From positions 1 through 36,024 of the forward strand of contig CANJLW010000001.1 in NCBI GenBank assembly GCA_947475245.1: a stretch of 36,024 bases of DNA, written 5' to 3'. The DNA comes from Acetobacteraceae bacterium. Lineage in GTDB: Bacteria > Pseudomonadota > Alphaproteobacteria > Acetobacterales > Acetobacteraceae. Below are positions 23,899-32,165 of the stretch, in pieces. How positions within the stretch are numbered: the first letter of the stretch is position 1; each line of letters opens with the position of its first letter. A model generated the notes under the pieces. It was not told the origin of the DNA, did not search any database, and was given only the letters and a program-made list of their open reading frames with translations. A program made the position numbers and the translations under genes.

Positions 23899-25128
23899 AT
23901 GGGTGACTGGCTCGCGTTGCTGAAGGCCGACCGGTTTCGGGGCTTTTGGCTTGCGCTGTTGTGTAACAATCTCGGCAGTTGGTCGGTGACCGCCGCGCTG
24001 CCGATCCTGGTCGCCTACCGCTTCGGTGCCGGTGGGGCGCTGGTGCTCAGCCTGGGGCTGCGCATCCTGCCCAAGATCGTGCTGGCGCCCGTGTGCGGCG
24101 TGCTGCTGCGCCGCTTCGGTCCCGCTCGGGTGGCCAGCAGAGCGATGGTGGCCATGGCGGTGCTGACGGCGGTGCTGCCGTGGTGCGAGGGGGAGGTTCA
24201 GCTTCAGGCGCTGATCGCGGTGATCGGCACGCTGGATGTGTTCATCATGCCCGGCTTGCTGTCGCTGCGCGGCACCGTCACGCCCAAAGGGCATGAGATG
24301 GCGGGCAATACGCTGTGCTCCGTCGCCGATCGCAGCGCCAAGATCGTGGGACCGACCATCGGCGGTTTCGCCATCTTGGCGGGGTTCGAGGCAGCCTTCC
24401 TCGGGTTCGCGGCGATGATCCTGCTGTCGGCGATCCCAGTGTCGCGCCTGCCGTCTCCGCCGCCGGAGGAAGGCGAGGCACCGGCCGGGCGTTGGCAGTT
24501 CCTGGGGCTGGCGAAGGAGTTCGTGACGACGCTGAAGGCCGATGCGCAGTTGCTGGGCCTGGTGGTCTGCGCCGTGACCTACATGGTGATGCTGGGCGGG
24601 CTGCGGCCGTTCCTGTTCTGGGCGAACCGCGACTGGTATGGCGCGACGGACGCGGCGTGGACGGGTCTGCTGGCCGCGCAGGGCTTCGGCGCGCTGATCG
24701 GCGCGGTGCTGGCCGGGGCGTTCAACCGCCGGCTGGCGCGCTGGATGTCGGCCTATACCCTGACGCTGGTTACCGGCGTGATGGAGGGCGTGCTGCATCT
24801 GGGTCTGCTGTTCGCCGGCGGACCGGGTACGGCGATGGTGATCCTGGCGTTGGCGTCGATCCCGGAAATCATCTCCACCGCGAGTTGGTTCACCACGATG
24901 CAGCAACGCCTGAGCGCGCGGAAGCAGACGGTGTTCTTCACCTTCTCCGCCCCGCTATGGGATTGCGCGCATGCGTTGGGCGTGATGTCGGCGGGGTTCC
25001 ACGCCGGCGGATCGCTGTCGCTGTCGGGCTATTGGATGATGATATCGCTGACGGCGACCTTGCCGCTGGTGCCGCTGCTGGTGCTGCAGGCGGTCCGGCC
25101 TTCGGCGGACGTTAAGCGGCCGGACTGA
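23899..25128 (+). CDS. MFS transporter (12 TM), last gene of the amidohydrolase operon
   Basis: A 409-residue membrane protein with about twelve hydrophobic helices, starting FWLALLCNNLGSWSVTAALPILV (about 15-37). A central cytoplasmic stretch PSPPPEEGEAPAGRW lies near 188-202. It resembles the MFS_3/EntS branch, like the transporter at 7912, but the sequences are clearly different. The gene starts 3 nt after the hydrolase stop; there is no strong ribosome binding site, so coupling is likely. Role: transport of the compound processed by the operon, or export of an intermediate; the direction cannot be told. A hairpin follows at 25147-25177. Confidence 0.83.
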   Translation: MGDWLALLKADRFRGFWLALLCNNLGSWSVTAALPILVAYRFGAGGALVLSLGLRILPKIVLAPVCGVLLRRFGPARVASRAMVAMAVLTAVLPWCEGEVQLQALIAVIGTLDVFIMPGLLSLRGTVTPKGHEMAGNTLCSVADRSAKIVGPTIGGFAILAGFEAAFLGFAAMILLSAIPVSRLPSPPPEEGEAPAGRWQFLGLAKEFVTTLKADAQLLGLVVCAVTYMVMLGGLRPFLFWANRDWYGATDAAWTGLLAAQGFGALIGAVLAGAFNRRLARWMSAYTLTLVTGVMEGVLHLGLLFAGGPGTAMVILALASIPEIISTASWFTTMQQRLSARKQTVFFTFSAPLWDCAHALGVMSAGFHAGGSLSLSGYWMMISLTATLPLVPLLVLQAVRPSADVKRPD

Positions 25129-25146
25129 CGGGGCGAGCGGTGTCCG

Positions 25147-25177
25147 CCCATCGCACGCTGCGGCGGAGTGCGATGGG
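25147..25177. terminator. Bidirectional hairpin terminator
   Basis: CCCATCGCAC (25147-25156) and GTGCGATGGG (25168-25177), a perfect 10-bp stem with an 11-nt loop between the convergent MFS and VWA genes (stops at 25128 and 25184). Confidence 0.65.
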
Positions 25178-25183
25178 GAGGCG

Positions 25184-26599
25184 TCAGACCGCGTCTTCCA
25201 GAATGTCGGTGATCGCGCGTTCCAGGTGGCGCAGCGTGTTGCAGACGGTCACCAGATTGCAGAACGGGGCGTAGCGATACATGTCGGAGTCCCCGGTGCC
25301 CCAGGCGGAGCGGTATTCCGGGTTCAACCAGATGATCCGCTTGGACCGGTTGGACAGCTCGCTCATGATTTCCGTGCGCGGATCGGTGCGGTTGCCGCGC
25401 GCGTCGCCCAGGATGATCACCGTGGTCTTGTTGGTGACATGCTTCATCCAGCCGTCGGAGAAATCGGCGAGGCAGTTGCCATAGTTCGACGATCCGAAGC
25501 CGATCAGTTCCATGATCTTGGTGATGGCCTGCTCGACCGGCTGCTTTTCGAGGATTTCGCTGACTTCGATCAACGAACCGGCGAAAGCGAAGGAACGGAT
25601 ATCCGACAGGGCTTCGTTCAAGGCGTACAGGAACATCAGCAGAAATGCCGACATCGCGGCGACGGAGCCGGAGACGTCGCACAGCACCATGACGCGCGGC
25701 TTTTCGATGCGCTTCTGTTTCCAGACGGTGATGAACGGGATGCCGCCCCAACCCATGTTGCGTCGCATGGTGCGGCGAATGTCCAACTGCCCGCGCAGGC
25801 GGCGGCGGCGTGTCTTGGCATAGCGCGCGGCGAGTTTCTTCGCCATTTGCCGCACCAGGACGCGCATCCGGTCCATGTCGCGCCGTTCCAGGTTCGACAG
25901 CCGGGCGGATTTCAGCAATTCCTCGCGGAATTTCTCGGTTTCGCCCTTGGCGAACATCACCAGTTGGCGTTCGACGAAGTCGCGCACGGAATCGCGCAGG
26001 ACCTCCACCTTGCCTTCCAGAAATTGCGCGCGTCCCAGGCCCTGGGGCGTGCCGGTCTGGCGCATCGCTTCCATGTCGCGTTCGACCTGACGCAGGCCCA
26101 TGCGATCGAGGATGCGGCGGGTATACAGGTTCTTCTGGGTGAAGAACCGGATGTTCTCGACACCGGCCTCTCGCGCCGCCTGTTCCATGGCGGTTGCGAG
26201 CGCGGCGCGGTCGTCGTTTTCCAGCAGGGAGCCGAGCGACTGGCCGGACGAACCGCCCATGCCGTCGCCGCCGGATTGGGACATTGGGTTGGGTTGGCCG
26301 TTGGACGGGTTCGATCCGGCTTCGCCGTCCTCCCCATCTTCGGAGCCTTTACCGGTGAATTCGTCGCGCTTGAAGTATAGTTCGAACGCTTCGTTGTATA
26401 GTTCTTTTTCGTCCGGCGTCTTGGCCAGTATGAGGCCAAGTGTATCTTTGAGCGTTGTGCGGTCGTCGAAGCCGATCAGGTCGAGCGCGCGGGCGGCGTC
26501 GATGCCCTCGGCGGCCGAGACGCGCAGCCCGGCGCCGCGGGCCACCTGCAGGAACCGGCGGAGCGGTTCGGTGGCGGTGGCCCTTACGGCGCCCGACAT
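25184..26599 (-). CDS. CoxE-type von Willebrand factor A domain protein
   Basis: A 471-residue VWA protein. An N-terminal helical part (1-83) leads into a Gly/Ser/Asp-rich linker (about 84-124), then a long charged helical region with a basic run at KTRRRRLRGQ (about 262-271). The C-terminal VWA domain has the MIDAS motif DVSGS at 308-312. This matches VWA/CoxE proteins, which work with a MoxR ATPase to remodel or activate a client such as a metalloenzyme. Start: ATG 26599 overlaps the MoxR stop by 1 nt (TGATG), so translation is coupled; a GTG at 26602 is an alternative. No client Mo-enzyme genes are in the window. Confidence 0.88.
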   Translation of the reverse strand: MSGAVRATATEPLRRFLQVARGAGLRVSAAEGIDAARALDLIGFDDRTTLKDTLGLILAKTPDEKELYNEAFELYFKRDEFTGKGSEDGEDGEAGSNPSNGQPNPMSQSGGDGMGGSSGQSLGSLLENDDRAALATAMEQAAREAGVENIRFFTQKNLYTRRILDRMGLRQVERDMEAMRQTGTPQGLGRAQFLEGKVEVLRDSVRDFVERQLVMFAKGETEKFREELLKSARLSNLERRDMDRMRVLVRQMAKKLAARYAKTRRRRLRGQLDIRRTMRRNMGWGGIPFITVWKQKRIEKPRVMVLCDVSGSVAAMSAFLLMFLYALNEALSDIRSFAFAGSLIEVSEILEKQPVEQAITKIMELIGFGSSNYGNCLADFSDGWMKHVTNKTTVIILGDARGNRTDPRTEIMSELSNRSKRIIWLNPEYRSAWGTGDSDMYRYAPFCNLVTVCNTLRHLERAITDILEDAV

Positions 26600-27564
26600 C
26601 ACGCGGTAATCCCGGCGTCGGCGCGAGCCTTATGCGTCAGGCCGGCGATCTGCTTGTTCGCGGCCTCGATATCGGCTTCGAACTTCAGCAGCACGTTCAG
26701 CGTGTCGCGCACCATGTCCACGTCGAGGACGGAGGCATGCAGCAGCACCATGACCTTGGCCCAGTCGATCGTTTCGCTGACCGAGGGCAGCTTCTTCAGA
26801 TCGAGCCCACGCAGTTGCTGCACGAAGCTGACGAGTTGCTTGAGCAGGCGATCGTCGATGCCCGGCACGCGGGAGGCGATGATCTTTGCTTCGAGCTTTT
26901 CGTCGGGGAAGCCGATGTGCAGGTGCAGGCAGCGGCGCTTAAGCGCGTCGCCCAGATCGCGGGTGGAGTTCGACGTCAGCAGCACGATCGGCGGCACGAC
27001 GGCGCCGATGGTGCCGATTTCCGGGATGGTGACCTGGAAGTCAGACAGGATTTCGAGCAGGAAGGCTTCGAATTCCTGATCGGATTTATCGATTTCGTCG
27101 ATCAGCAGCACGGCGCCGCCCGGCTCTTCCAAGGCGCGCATCAGCGGGCGCGGTTCCAGGAACTGCTTGGAGAAGAAGATATCGCCGAAACTGTGCAGCT
27201 TGTTCAGCGCTTCCGCCAGATTGTCGTCCTCGGCGATGACCGAGCCGATCTTGTCCTTGAGGATTTGGGTGTACAGCAGCTGCTTGCCGTACTTCCATTC
27301 GTACAATGCCTTGGATTCGTCGAGACCCTCGTAGCACTGCATACGGATCAGCGGCAGCTTCATCCACGACGCGACCGATTTGGCGAGTTCGGTCTTGCCC
27401 ACGCCGGCCGGGCCTTCGACCAGGATCGGCTTGCGCAGGTGATGCGCCATATAGATCGCCGTCGAAATCTGCCGATTGGAGATATACCCGGCGGCGGCCA
27501 GGCCCATATCGACAGCCTCGATGGACTGCAGGGGCGCGAGCCCCGGCGGTAGCACGTCGTTCAC
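26599..27564 (-). CDS. MoxR-family AAA+ ATPase (CoxD-like)
   Basis: A 321-residue AAA+ ATPase. Walker A GPAGVGKT is at 51-58, Walker B LLIDEID at 153-159, sensor-1 Asn199 in LLTSNSTRD, and a probable arginine finger RR at 210-211 (ALKRRCLH). MoxR ATPases partner with VWA proteins as chaperone-like activators, and the partner is the next, overlapping gene. GTG 27564 is chosen as start because GGAG lies 9 nt upstream and the first conserved residues (SIEAVDMGLAAAGYIS) follow soon after; a TTG at 27624 would add 20 unconserved residues. The gene faces away from the FHA/kinase island, whose left repeat begins about 80 bp upstream. Confidence 0.88.
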   Translation of the reverse strand: MNDVLPPGLAPLQSIEAVDMGLAAAGYISNRQISTAIYMAHHLRKPILVEGPAGVGKTELAKSVASWMKLPLIRMQCYEGLDESKALYEWKYGKQLLYTQILKDKIGSVIAEDDNLAEALNKLHSFGDIFFSKQFLEPRPLMRALEEPGGAVLLIDEIDKSDQEFEAFLLEILSDFQVTIPEIGTIGAVVPPIVLLTSNSTRDLGDALKRRCLHLHIGFPDEKLEAKIIASRVPGIDDRLLKQLVSFVQQLRGLDLKKLPSVSETIDWAKVMVLLHASVLDVDMVRDTLNVLLKFEADIEAANKQIAGLTHKARADAGITA

Positions 27565-27647
27565 GTTATGCTGCTCCAAGCTACTGTTGGGTAGGTCGAT
27601 TGCACCGGTGGGGCGGAATGTCAAACCCCGAGGTGCGCCCCGGGGCG

Positions 27648-27682
27648 CGTGTCACGTGGATTGGGTCAGCTTCCCGACAGGC
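27648..27682 (+). repeat. 35-bp direct repeat, left copy flanking the signalling island
   Basis: Matches 33580-33614 at 34 of 35 positions (G at 27656 versus C at 33588). Weaker similarity continues about 9 nt upstream (CCC-x-GGGC). It includes TGGGTCAGCTTCCCGACAGG, which in the right copy encodes the last residues and stop of the binding-protein gene. Confidence 0.85.
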
Positions 27683-27759
27683 GTTTTCGGGCCATCAGGG
27701 CGACCGGAGGATTTCAAGAGCGGAATCGATCCGGGGCTTCTCGTTGCACGCTGGACGCA

Positions 27760-27788
27760 ATTATAATTCTTTCTAAAGAAAAATTCAA
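27760..27788 (-). promoter_or_regulatory. Possible outward-facing promoter at the island edge
   Basis: On the minus strand, TTGAAT (27788-27783) is followed by a 17-nt spacer and a perfect TATAAT (27765-27760), facing the MoxR-VWA genes. A plus-strand TATAAT overlaps at 27762-27767 with only a weak -35 (TTCTCG at 27738) and could serve the island operon. Which direction is used cannot be decided by eye. Confidence 0.35.
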
Positions 27789-27800
27789 TAGGTAGGAAAA

Positions 27801-27884
27801 ATGACGAACCCGGCCTCTGGACAAGGGAGGGCAGTTGTATTCAACATGCTGTCGAGACGGATCAGAGCGATGTTGGGGGTTTGA
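27801..27884 (+). CDS. Possible 27-aa leader peptide
   Basis: ATG 27801 is preceded at 5 nt by GGTAGG and reads MTNPASGQGRAVVFNMLSRR followed by seven residues (IRAMLGV), ending TGA at 27882-27884, 2 nt before the GTG start of the FHA-protease. Good ribosome binding site and tight spacing suggest translational coupling or a leader. No homology is recognised and it may be fortuitous. Confidence 0.35.
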   Translation: MTNPASGQGRAVVFNMLSRRIRAMLGV

Positions 27885-27886
27885 CG

Positions 27887-29668
27887 GTGGCAACGAGTAT
27901 CGTGATTCAGCATGTCACAGGGTCGAAGGCCAATAAAATTGAAACATTCTCTATTGAGAATTTTTCGGAGCTGACGATCGGTCGAGACCCAAGTTCGGTT
28001 ATAAGTTACGACCCTGTTCGCGACGACATCGTGAGTCGCCATCACGCACTGATTCGTATCAGCCGAGGCTCCGAGGTACGAATTACAATTGAAGATTCAG
28101 GCAGTAGCCATGGAACCACCGTGAATGGCGAGCCGGTCACGGGAGCGGTCGAGTTAATATCTGGAGACACAATTGAACTGGGCAGGGGTGGGCCGAAGTT
28201 CTTATTCGATGTGCAACCGCCTTTGCCCAACATGATCAAGCGGACCCGCATTCTGGCCGGCGGCACCGAGGTCGGCGCGACCCGCGCATTGGACATTGCA
28301 GCTTTGGAGGCGGAAGCACTATCTGCCGTCGGCGAGGCGCCGGCCGGGGCGAAGGCATCGATCGGCCGCAACACGCTGATGTTCGAGTTGAGTAAGCAGC
28401 GCAAGGAATCAAACCGTAGCTGGATGTACGTGCTCGCGGCACTCGTTGTGTGCGTAGGTGCGGGTGGTGGATATGTTTATTATTCAAATCAGCTAAAAAT
28501 GCAGGTGCTTGGGACCGAATCGGAAAGAAAGTTACAACAACTGCAGGCGGCCGCGAAAGCAGAGGCAGATGCTAAGGCCAATGCCCTGGACGCGTTGCGG
28601 GCGAAGATTGGCATTAGCTCCGATGAACTGCATAAAAAATATGGGAATGCAACTGTATTCATTTCATTCCAATGGCGATTATATCATAAATCGTCGGGTA
28701 AGCCCCTATTTCATTTAATGAGATCGTACACTATTGACGGAAAAAGACTAACACTACCATGCTTCGTCGATATTGGTTCGGGCGTGGTCAGATGGCTGAC
28801 CACTGAGGATGATCAACAGGCGAATATACCCATTGCGGCCGGCGGGGTTGGGACCGGCTTCGTGATATCGGAGCGAGGCGATATCCTAACAAATAAGCAC
28901 GTCGCATATGGCTGGTTGACGGGTGGCTATGGGCAGAATGAACCATTCTGGGCATCCGATGCCAATAAACCACCTTCATTGGGCTGGGTATTTAAGCTGG
29001 GTGACAACAATAAGCCAACCATCACCCAGATCAATGGTATTGCAGGGCTGTATTCTTGGACGCCGGGAACACAAAGTGCGGTGTTTCACTCGCAAGCGCC
29101 AATTCCAATAGATGGAAAATTGCACGAAACTTCAGGTAGGAATGATTTTATTAATGTAAAATTCCCGGGTAGCCCTACGGGAACGGAGGCGGTTTTAGCG
29201 CGCTATTCCAGTGTTGCCGATGTCGCGTTAATCAAGATCGATACGGCGCAATCGCTGAGTCATGTGACCCTTGCGACGGATGACGAAGCCGCTGTTGGTG
29301 AGCGGGTGACCGTACTCGGGTATCCCGGCTTTTCAACAAAGACGGTTGCGCTTGTTCGCTCGTCGGAAGTTGGAAAAGTAGGGCAGACAGAGCAGCAGCA
29401 CATTCCCTTTCCAACCGTCACGGCAGGTGAAATCTCCCTTAAAAGTGAAGGCGCGCGCCAGCAGGGCGACCACATGACCATCGGACGAATGGGAGAGGTT
29501 TATCAGCTGACTGTGCCCTCCGGTGCCGGCAACAGCGGCGGGCCGGTATTTAATAAGCATGGCAAGGTTATCGGAATCTTCACCTATGGCACCGCGCGCG
29601 AAAATGTCACTTACGCGGTGCCGATTAAATTTGGGCGGGAACTCCTTCAGGTGCAGCGCACAAACTAG
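27887..29668 (+). CDS. FHA domain - TM - trypsin-like serine protease
   Basis: A 593-residue bitopic protein. The N-terminal FHA domain (about 5-110) has G32-R33, S50-R51-x-H53 and N80-G81, the residues that bind phosphothreonine peptides. A linker leads to one TM helix (about 178-197, WMYVLAALVVCVGAGGGYVYY), then an Ala/Lys/Glu coiled coil (about 205-240). A HtrA/trypsin-type protease domain follows with H338 (ILTNKHVA), D445 (VADVALIKID) and S550 (GAGNSGGPVF). The expected topology is FHA in the cytoplasm and protease in the periplasm. GTG 27887 is preferred (GGGGG 7 nt upstream); TTG 27881 is an alternative. With the downstream kinase and phosphatase, phosphorylation sensed by FHA could gate periplasmic proteolysis. 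No PDZ domain is seen. Confidence 0.87.
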   Translation: MATSIVIQHVTGSKANKIETFSIENFSELTIGRDPSSVISYDPVRDDIVSRHHALIRISRGSEVRITIEDSGSSHGTTVNGEPVTGAVELISGDTIELGRGGPKFLFDVQPPLPNMIKRTRILAGGTEVGATRALDIAALEAEALSAVGEAPAGAKASIGRNTLMFELSKQRKESNRSWMYVLAALVVCVGAGGGYVYYSNQLKMQVLGTESERKLQQLQAAAKAEADAKANALDALRAKIGISSDELHKKYGNATVFISFQWRLYHKSSGKPLFHLMRSYTIDGKRLTLPCFVDIGSGVVRWLTTEDDQQANIPIAAGGVGTGFVISERGDILTNKHVAYGWLTGGYGQNEPFWASDANKPPSLGWVFKLGDNNKPTITQINGIAGLYSWTPGTQSAVFHSQAPIPIDGKLHETSGRNDFINVKFPGSPTGTEAVLARYSSVADVALIKIDTAQSLSHVTLATDDEAAVGERVTVLGYPGFSTKTVALVRSSEVGKVGQTEQQHIPFPTVTAGEISLKSEGARQQGDHMTIGRMGEVYQLTVPSGAGNSGGPVFNKHGKVIGIFTYGTARENVTYAVPIKFGRELLQVQRTN

Positions 29669-29692
29669 CGTGCTCGGCTATCCGCGTTCCCA

Positions 29693-30565
29693 ATGCAATC
29701 GGATTGGATGGTTGAACCCATGGAGCAGGACGGCAGCGATGATCTCGCGGTCAGTGGCGCGATGATCACCAATCCCGGACTTGTCCGGCCGCACAACGAG
29801 GATTTCGTGCTCTACCGGATTCCCGAGCCAGGCGATGCCATTGCCGCCATGGGCATGCTTGCTCTCGTGGCAGATGGGATGGGAGGACATGCGGCCGGTG
29901 AGGTCGCCAGCGAAGTTGCGGGGCGCGCGCTGCATTTCTTGTACTACCAAGGGGGGCTGCCGACGGCTGATCTGCTGCGACGGTGTTTCAGGGCCGCAAA
30001 TCGCGTTGTCCATAGCCGAGCCAGCTCCAATCCCGAATGGAAGGGAATGGGTACGACGTGTTCCGCCATCGTGATTCACGATAATCTTTTGTGGTTGGGA
30101 CATGTCGGCGACAGCCGAATCTATATCCTTCGAGACCACGCGCTGCACCAACTGAGCGAAGATCATTCGCTCGTCGCTAATTTTGTCCGTGATGGCTTGT
30201 TGAGTCCGGAACAAGCAAAAACGAGCCCAGAGCGGGGGGTCATTTTGCGAGCGCTCGGCATTCATCCAGATATCGAGCCACAGGTATGGTCGGAGGGGAT
30301 GCCGCTGCGAGAAGGCGACATTATAATGCTGTGCTCCGACGGATTGTGCGACCTGGTTGACGATATCGCGATCGGCAAGATCCTTGCAGACGCCGATCCG
30401 ATGTTGGCCTGCGAGGAGTTGGTTCGCGCTGCTTTGGCGGGTGGCGGCCACGACAACATATCGGTTGGCGTGTTCCATATTTCCGCTCGGCAAAAAGTGA
30501 AAGAGCCTTCCGTGCTTGACACCGTCAGGATCAATGTTGCTGCTCTTCATGGTACAAACCGATGA
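29693..30565 (+). CDS. PP2C-family Ser/Thr protein phosphatase
   Basis: A 290-residue soluble PPM/PP2C phosphatase: NPGLVRPHNEDF (27-38), VADGMGGHAAGE (59-70), GTTCSAIVI (120-128), GHVGDSRIYILRD (136-148), CSDGLCDLVDD (214-224) and GGGHDNISVGVF (250-261). The metal-binding Asp residues D37, D61, D216 and D254 are all present. ATG 29693 lacks a good ribosome binding site; ATG 29720 (inside the same frame, before the conserved part) is possible. Its stop overlaps the kinase start in ATGA, so the pair is coupled. It should reverse the phosphorylation made by the adjacent kinase, possibly of the FHA-protease itself. Confidence 0.92.
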   Translation: MQSDWMVEPMEQDGSDDLAVSGAMITNPGLVRPHNEDFVLYRIPEPGDAIAAMGMLALVADGMGGHAAGEVASEVAGRALHFLYYQGGLPTADLLRRCFRAANRVVHSRASSNPEWKGMGTTCSAIVIHDNLLWLGHVGDSRIYILRDHALHQLSEDHSLVANFVRDGLLSPEQAKTSPERGVILRALGIHPDIEPQVWSEGMPLREGDIIMLCSDGLCDLVDDIAIGKILADADPMLACEELVRAALAGGGHDNISVGVFHISARQKVKEPSVLDTVRINVAALHGTNR

Positions 30566-32118
30566 CACCGCGTACAATCGGCAAGTACCAGGTCGTCCGA
30601 GAACTCGGCCGCGGCGGTATGGGTGTGGTTTACGAGGCGCAGGACCCATTAATTGGGCGTTCGGTTGCCATAAAATCGCTGCACGCCCATCTGACAACGG
30701 AAAGTGCTGTTGCGGATCGCTTGATCGCCGAGGCTAAAATTTTGGGTGGCCTTCACCATCCAAACGTACCGCTGCTGTACGACCTCCTGACCGAGGGGGG
30801 ACAATACCATATGGTGATGGAGTTGGTGATTGGCCACACTCTTGAAACATTGCTGCACCGGGTAAAACGCCTTGGTTTACGAGACAGTTTGGCGATTATG
30901 ACGCAGGCTATAGCCGGCCTGAGTTATGCGCACGACCACGGCATTTCACATCGCGATATTAAACCGGCGAACCTGATGGTGTCGGATTCCGGCATTGTCA
31001 AAGTTATGGACTTTGGGATCGCCCGAGCGGCTGGTTCGAAACGTATGACGCAGGATGGGAGTAGTCTCGGGACACCCGCCTATATGTCACCCGAGCAGGT
31101 CAAGGGAGAACCAGGCGACCAGCGGACTGATATCTATAGTCTCGCTTGCGTGCTGTATGAGATGCTGTCTGGGGATCCACCCTATGGTGACGCATCCAGT
31201 CAATATGAATTGCTGCGCGCCAAGGTAGACCAAAAGCCGCGTGGCATATCGGAATTATTGCCCCCGGAGGCTGCCGAAACAGAGCGCGCGTTAATGCGCG
31301 CACTCGCTAATCAGCCGGCGGAACGATTTTCGACGATCGCAGAATTCCAACGGGCGCTTGGTGCCGATGAAATCAGCGCGCAAGCCTTGGATATCATCCG
31401 GCGCAGTATTCTATCAAAACTTGGATCTGCGGATGCACCGGCAACCCGAATCCTGTCCGTGGGTTCGGATCAAGTGCCCCCGGTTCGGCGACGCGAAGCA
31501 TCGGGGCCTCCGTCCGGTGACCGGCGAGGAGGCGCTACATTATCACCGCCGAAACCCAAAGCCACGACTAGGCTGCCGATTTTGCTGTCGGCGACTATCT
31601 TGGTCGCGGCAGGCGTAGGGGGAGTAGCCTATTTTTTATCGATTGAACCAAGAAAAGAGATATCTCGTCCACTTCCGCTGATGCCTGACCCAGTTCCTAC
31701 GGAGCCTGTTAAGCAGTCGTTGCCTGTGATCCCATCCCCGCCGCCAATCAGTGTGCCGCCTCCTTCGGTTGTGGAAAAGATGGCTTATAGCGGACGGATT
31801 TTTGGATGGTTTGATCCGTCATCGATTTTTGTGTTTGGGCCAACGCCGCCGCCGGGCGCGAAGCGGGAGACGCCTGAGCTTAAGCTGTTCGGAGTGGCCG
31901 ATCGGCAATTGGATCGCCGGTCGGAGCAAGATGACCGAAGAGCTAAATTGAAGGCGTTTCTGGATGCCACCGATAAGAACGTGACCTGCTACGAAAAGGC
32001 TGCGGGTCTGTACCAATGCTACATCGAAAAGCAAGATATCGCGCTTTGGGCACTGCGCAACGGATATGCCAAGCCGACGCTTGACGCACCGAACGAATAC
32101 CAGGCAGCGATGCGTTAA
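30562..32118 (+). CDS. Ser/Thr protein kinase - TM - extracytoplasmic SNase-like domain
   Basis: A 518-residue Hanks-type kinase. Kinase domain about 8-270: GRGGMG loop 16-21, Lys38 in VAIK, Glu57, catalytic HRD 130-132 with K134 and N137, DFG 150-152 and GTPAYMSPEQ 170-179. A proline/charged linker follows, then a TM helix at about 336-357 and a Pro-rich spacer. The C-terminal domain (about 410-518) has LKLFGVADRQ (438-447), VTCYEKAAGLYQCYIEKQDIA with two Cys, and ALRNGYAKPTLDAPNEYQAAMR. These fit the staphylococcal-nuclease-like fold (LxGIDxPE, then C...C, diA..L...G.A...Y...A), but the catalytic Glu/Arg are not evident, so a sensor or binding role is likelier than nuclease activity. It overlaps the PP2C stop by 4 nt. 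The kinase call is certain; the SNase-like call is moderate. Confidence 0.88.
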   Translation: MTPRTIGKYQVVRELGRGGMGVVYEAQDPLIGRSVAIKSLHAHLTTESAVADRLIAEAKILGGLHHPNVPLLYDLLTEGGQYHMVMELVIGHTLETLLHRVKRLGLRDSLAIMTQAIAGLSYAHDHGISHRDIKPANLMVSDSGIVKVMDFGIARAAGSKRMTQDGSSLGTPAYMSPEQVKGEPGDQRTDIYSLACVLYEMLSGDPPYGDASSQYELLRAKVDQKPRGISELLPPEAAETERALMRALANQPAERFSTIAEFQRALGADEISAQALDIIRRSILSKLGSADAPATRILSVGSDQVPPVRRREASGPPSGDRRGGATLSPPKPKATTRLPILLSATILVAAGVGGVAYFLSIEPRKEISRPLPLMPDPVPTEPVKQSLPVIPSPPPISVPPPSVVEKMAYSGRIFGWFDPSSIFVFGPTPPPGAKRETPELKLFGVADRQLDRRSEQDDRRAKLKAFLDATDKNVTCYEKAAGLYQCYIEKQDIALWALRNGYAKPTLDAPNEYQAAMR

Positions 32119-32165
32119 AGATTTGCAATTGTTGACATACGTTCAGGCAACGGAGTGAGGATCAT

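Larger units (their letters stand above)
27565..27886. other. Intergenic region holding the island's left boundary
   Basis: It contains the MoxR upstream region, the left 35-bp direct repeat (27648-27682), an abrupt change to AT-rich sequence from about 27755, overlapping promoter-like elements around 27738-27788 and a possible 27-codon leader ORF (27801-27884). The GC-rich tract GCGCCCCGGGGCGC at about 27635-27648 is palindromic. Confidence 0.5.

Noticed and set aside
23248-24906. 552-codon open frame on the minus strand
   Set aside because: Antisense over the alpha/beta hydrolase and MFS genes; very high His/Gln/Arg and no domain pattern.
32132-32160. Consensus TTGACA before the lipoprotein gene
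   Set aside because: No acceptable -10 hexamer at 16-18 nt; that position is the ribosome binding site GGAGTGAGG. The gene is more likely read from the operon.
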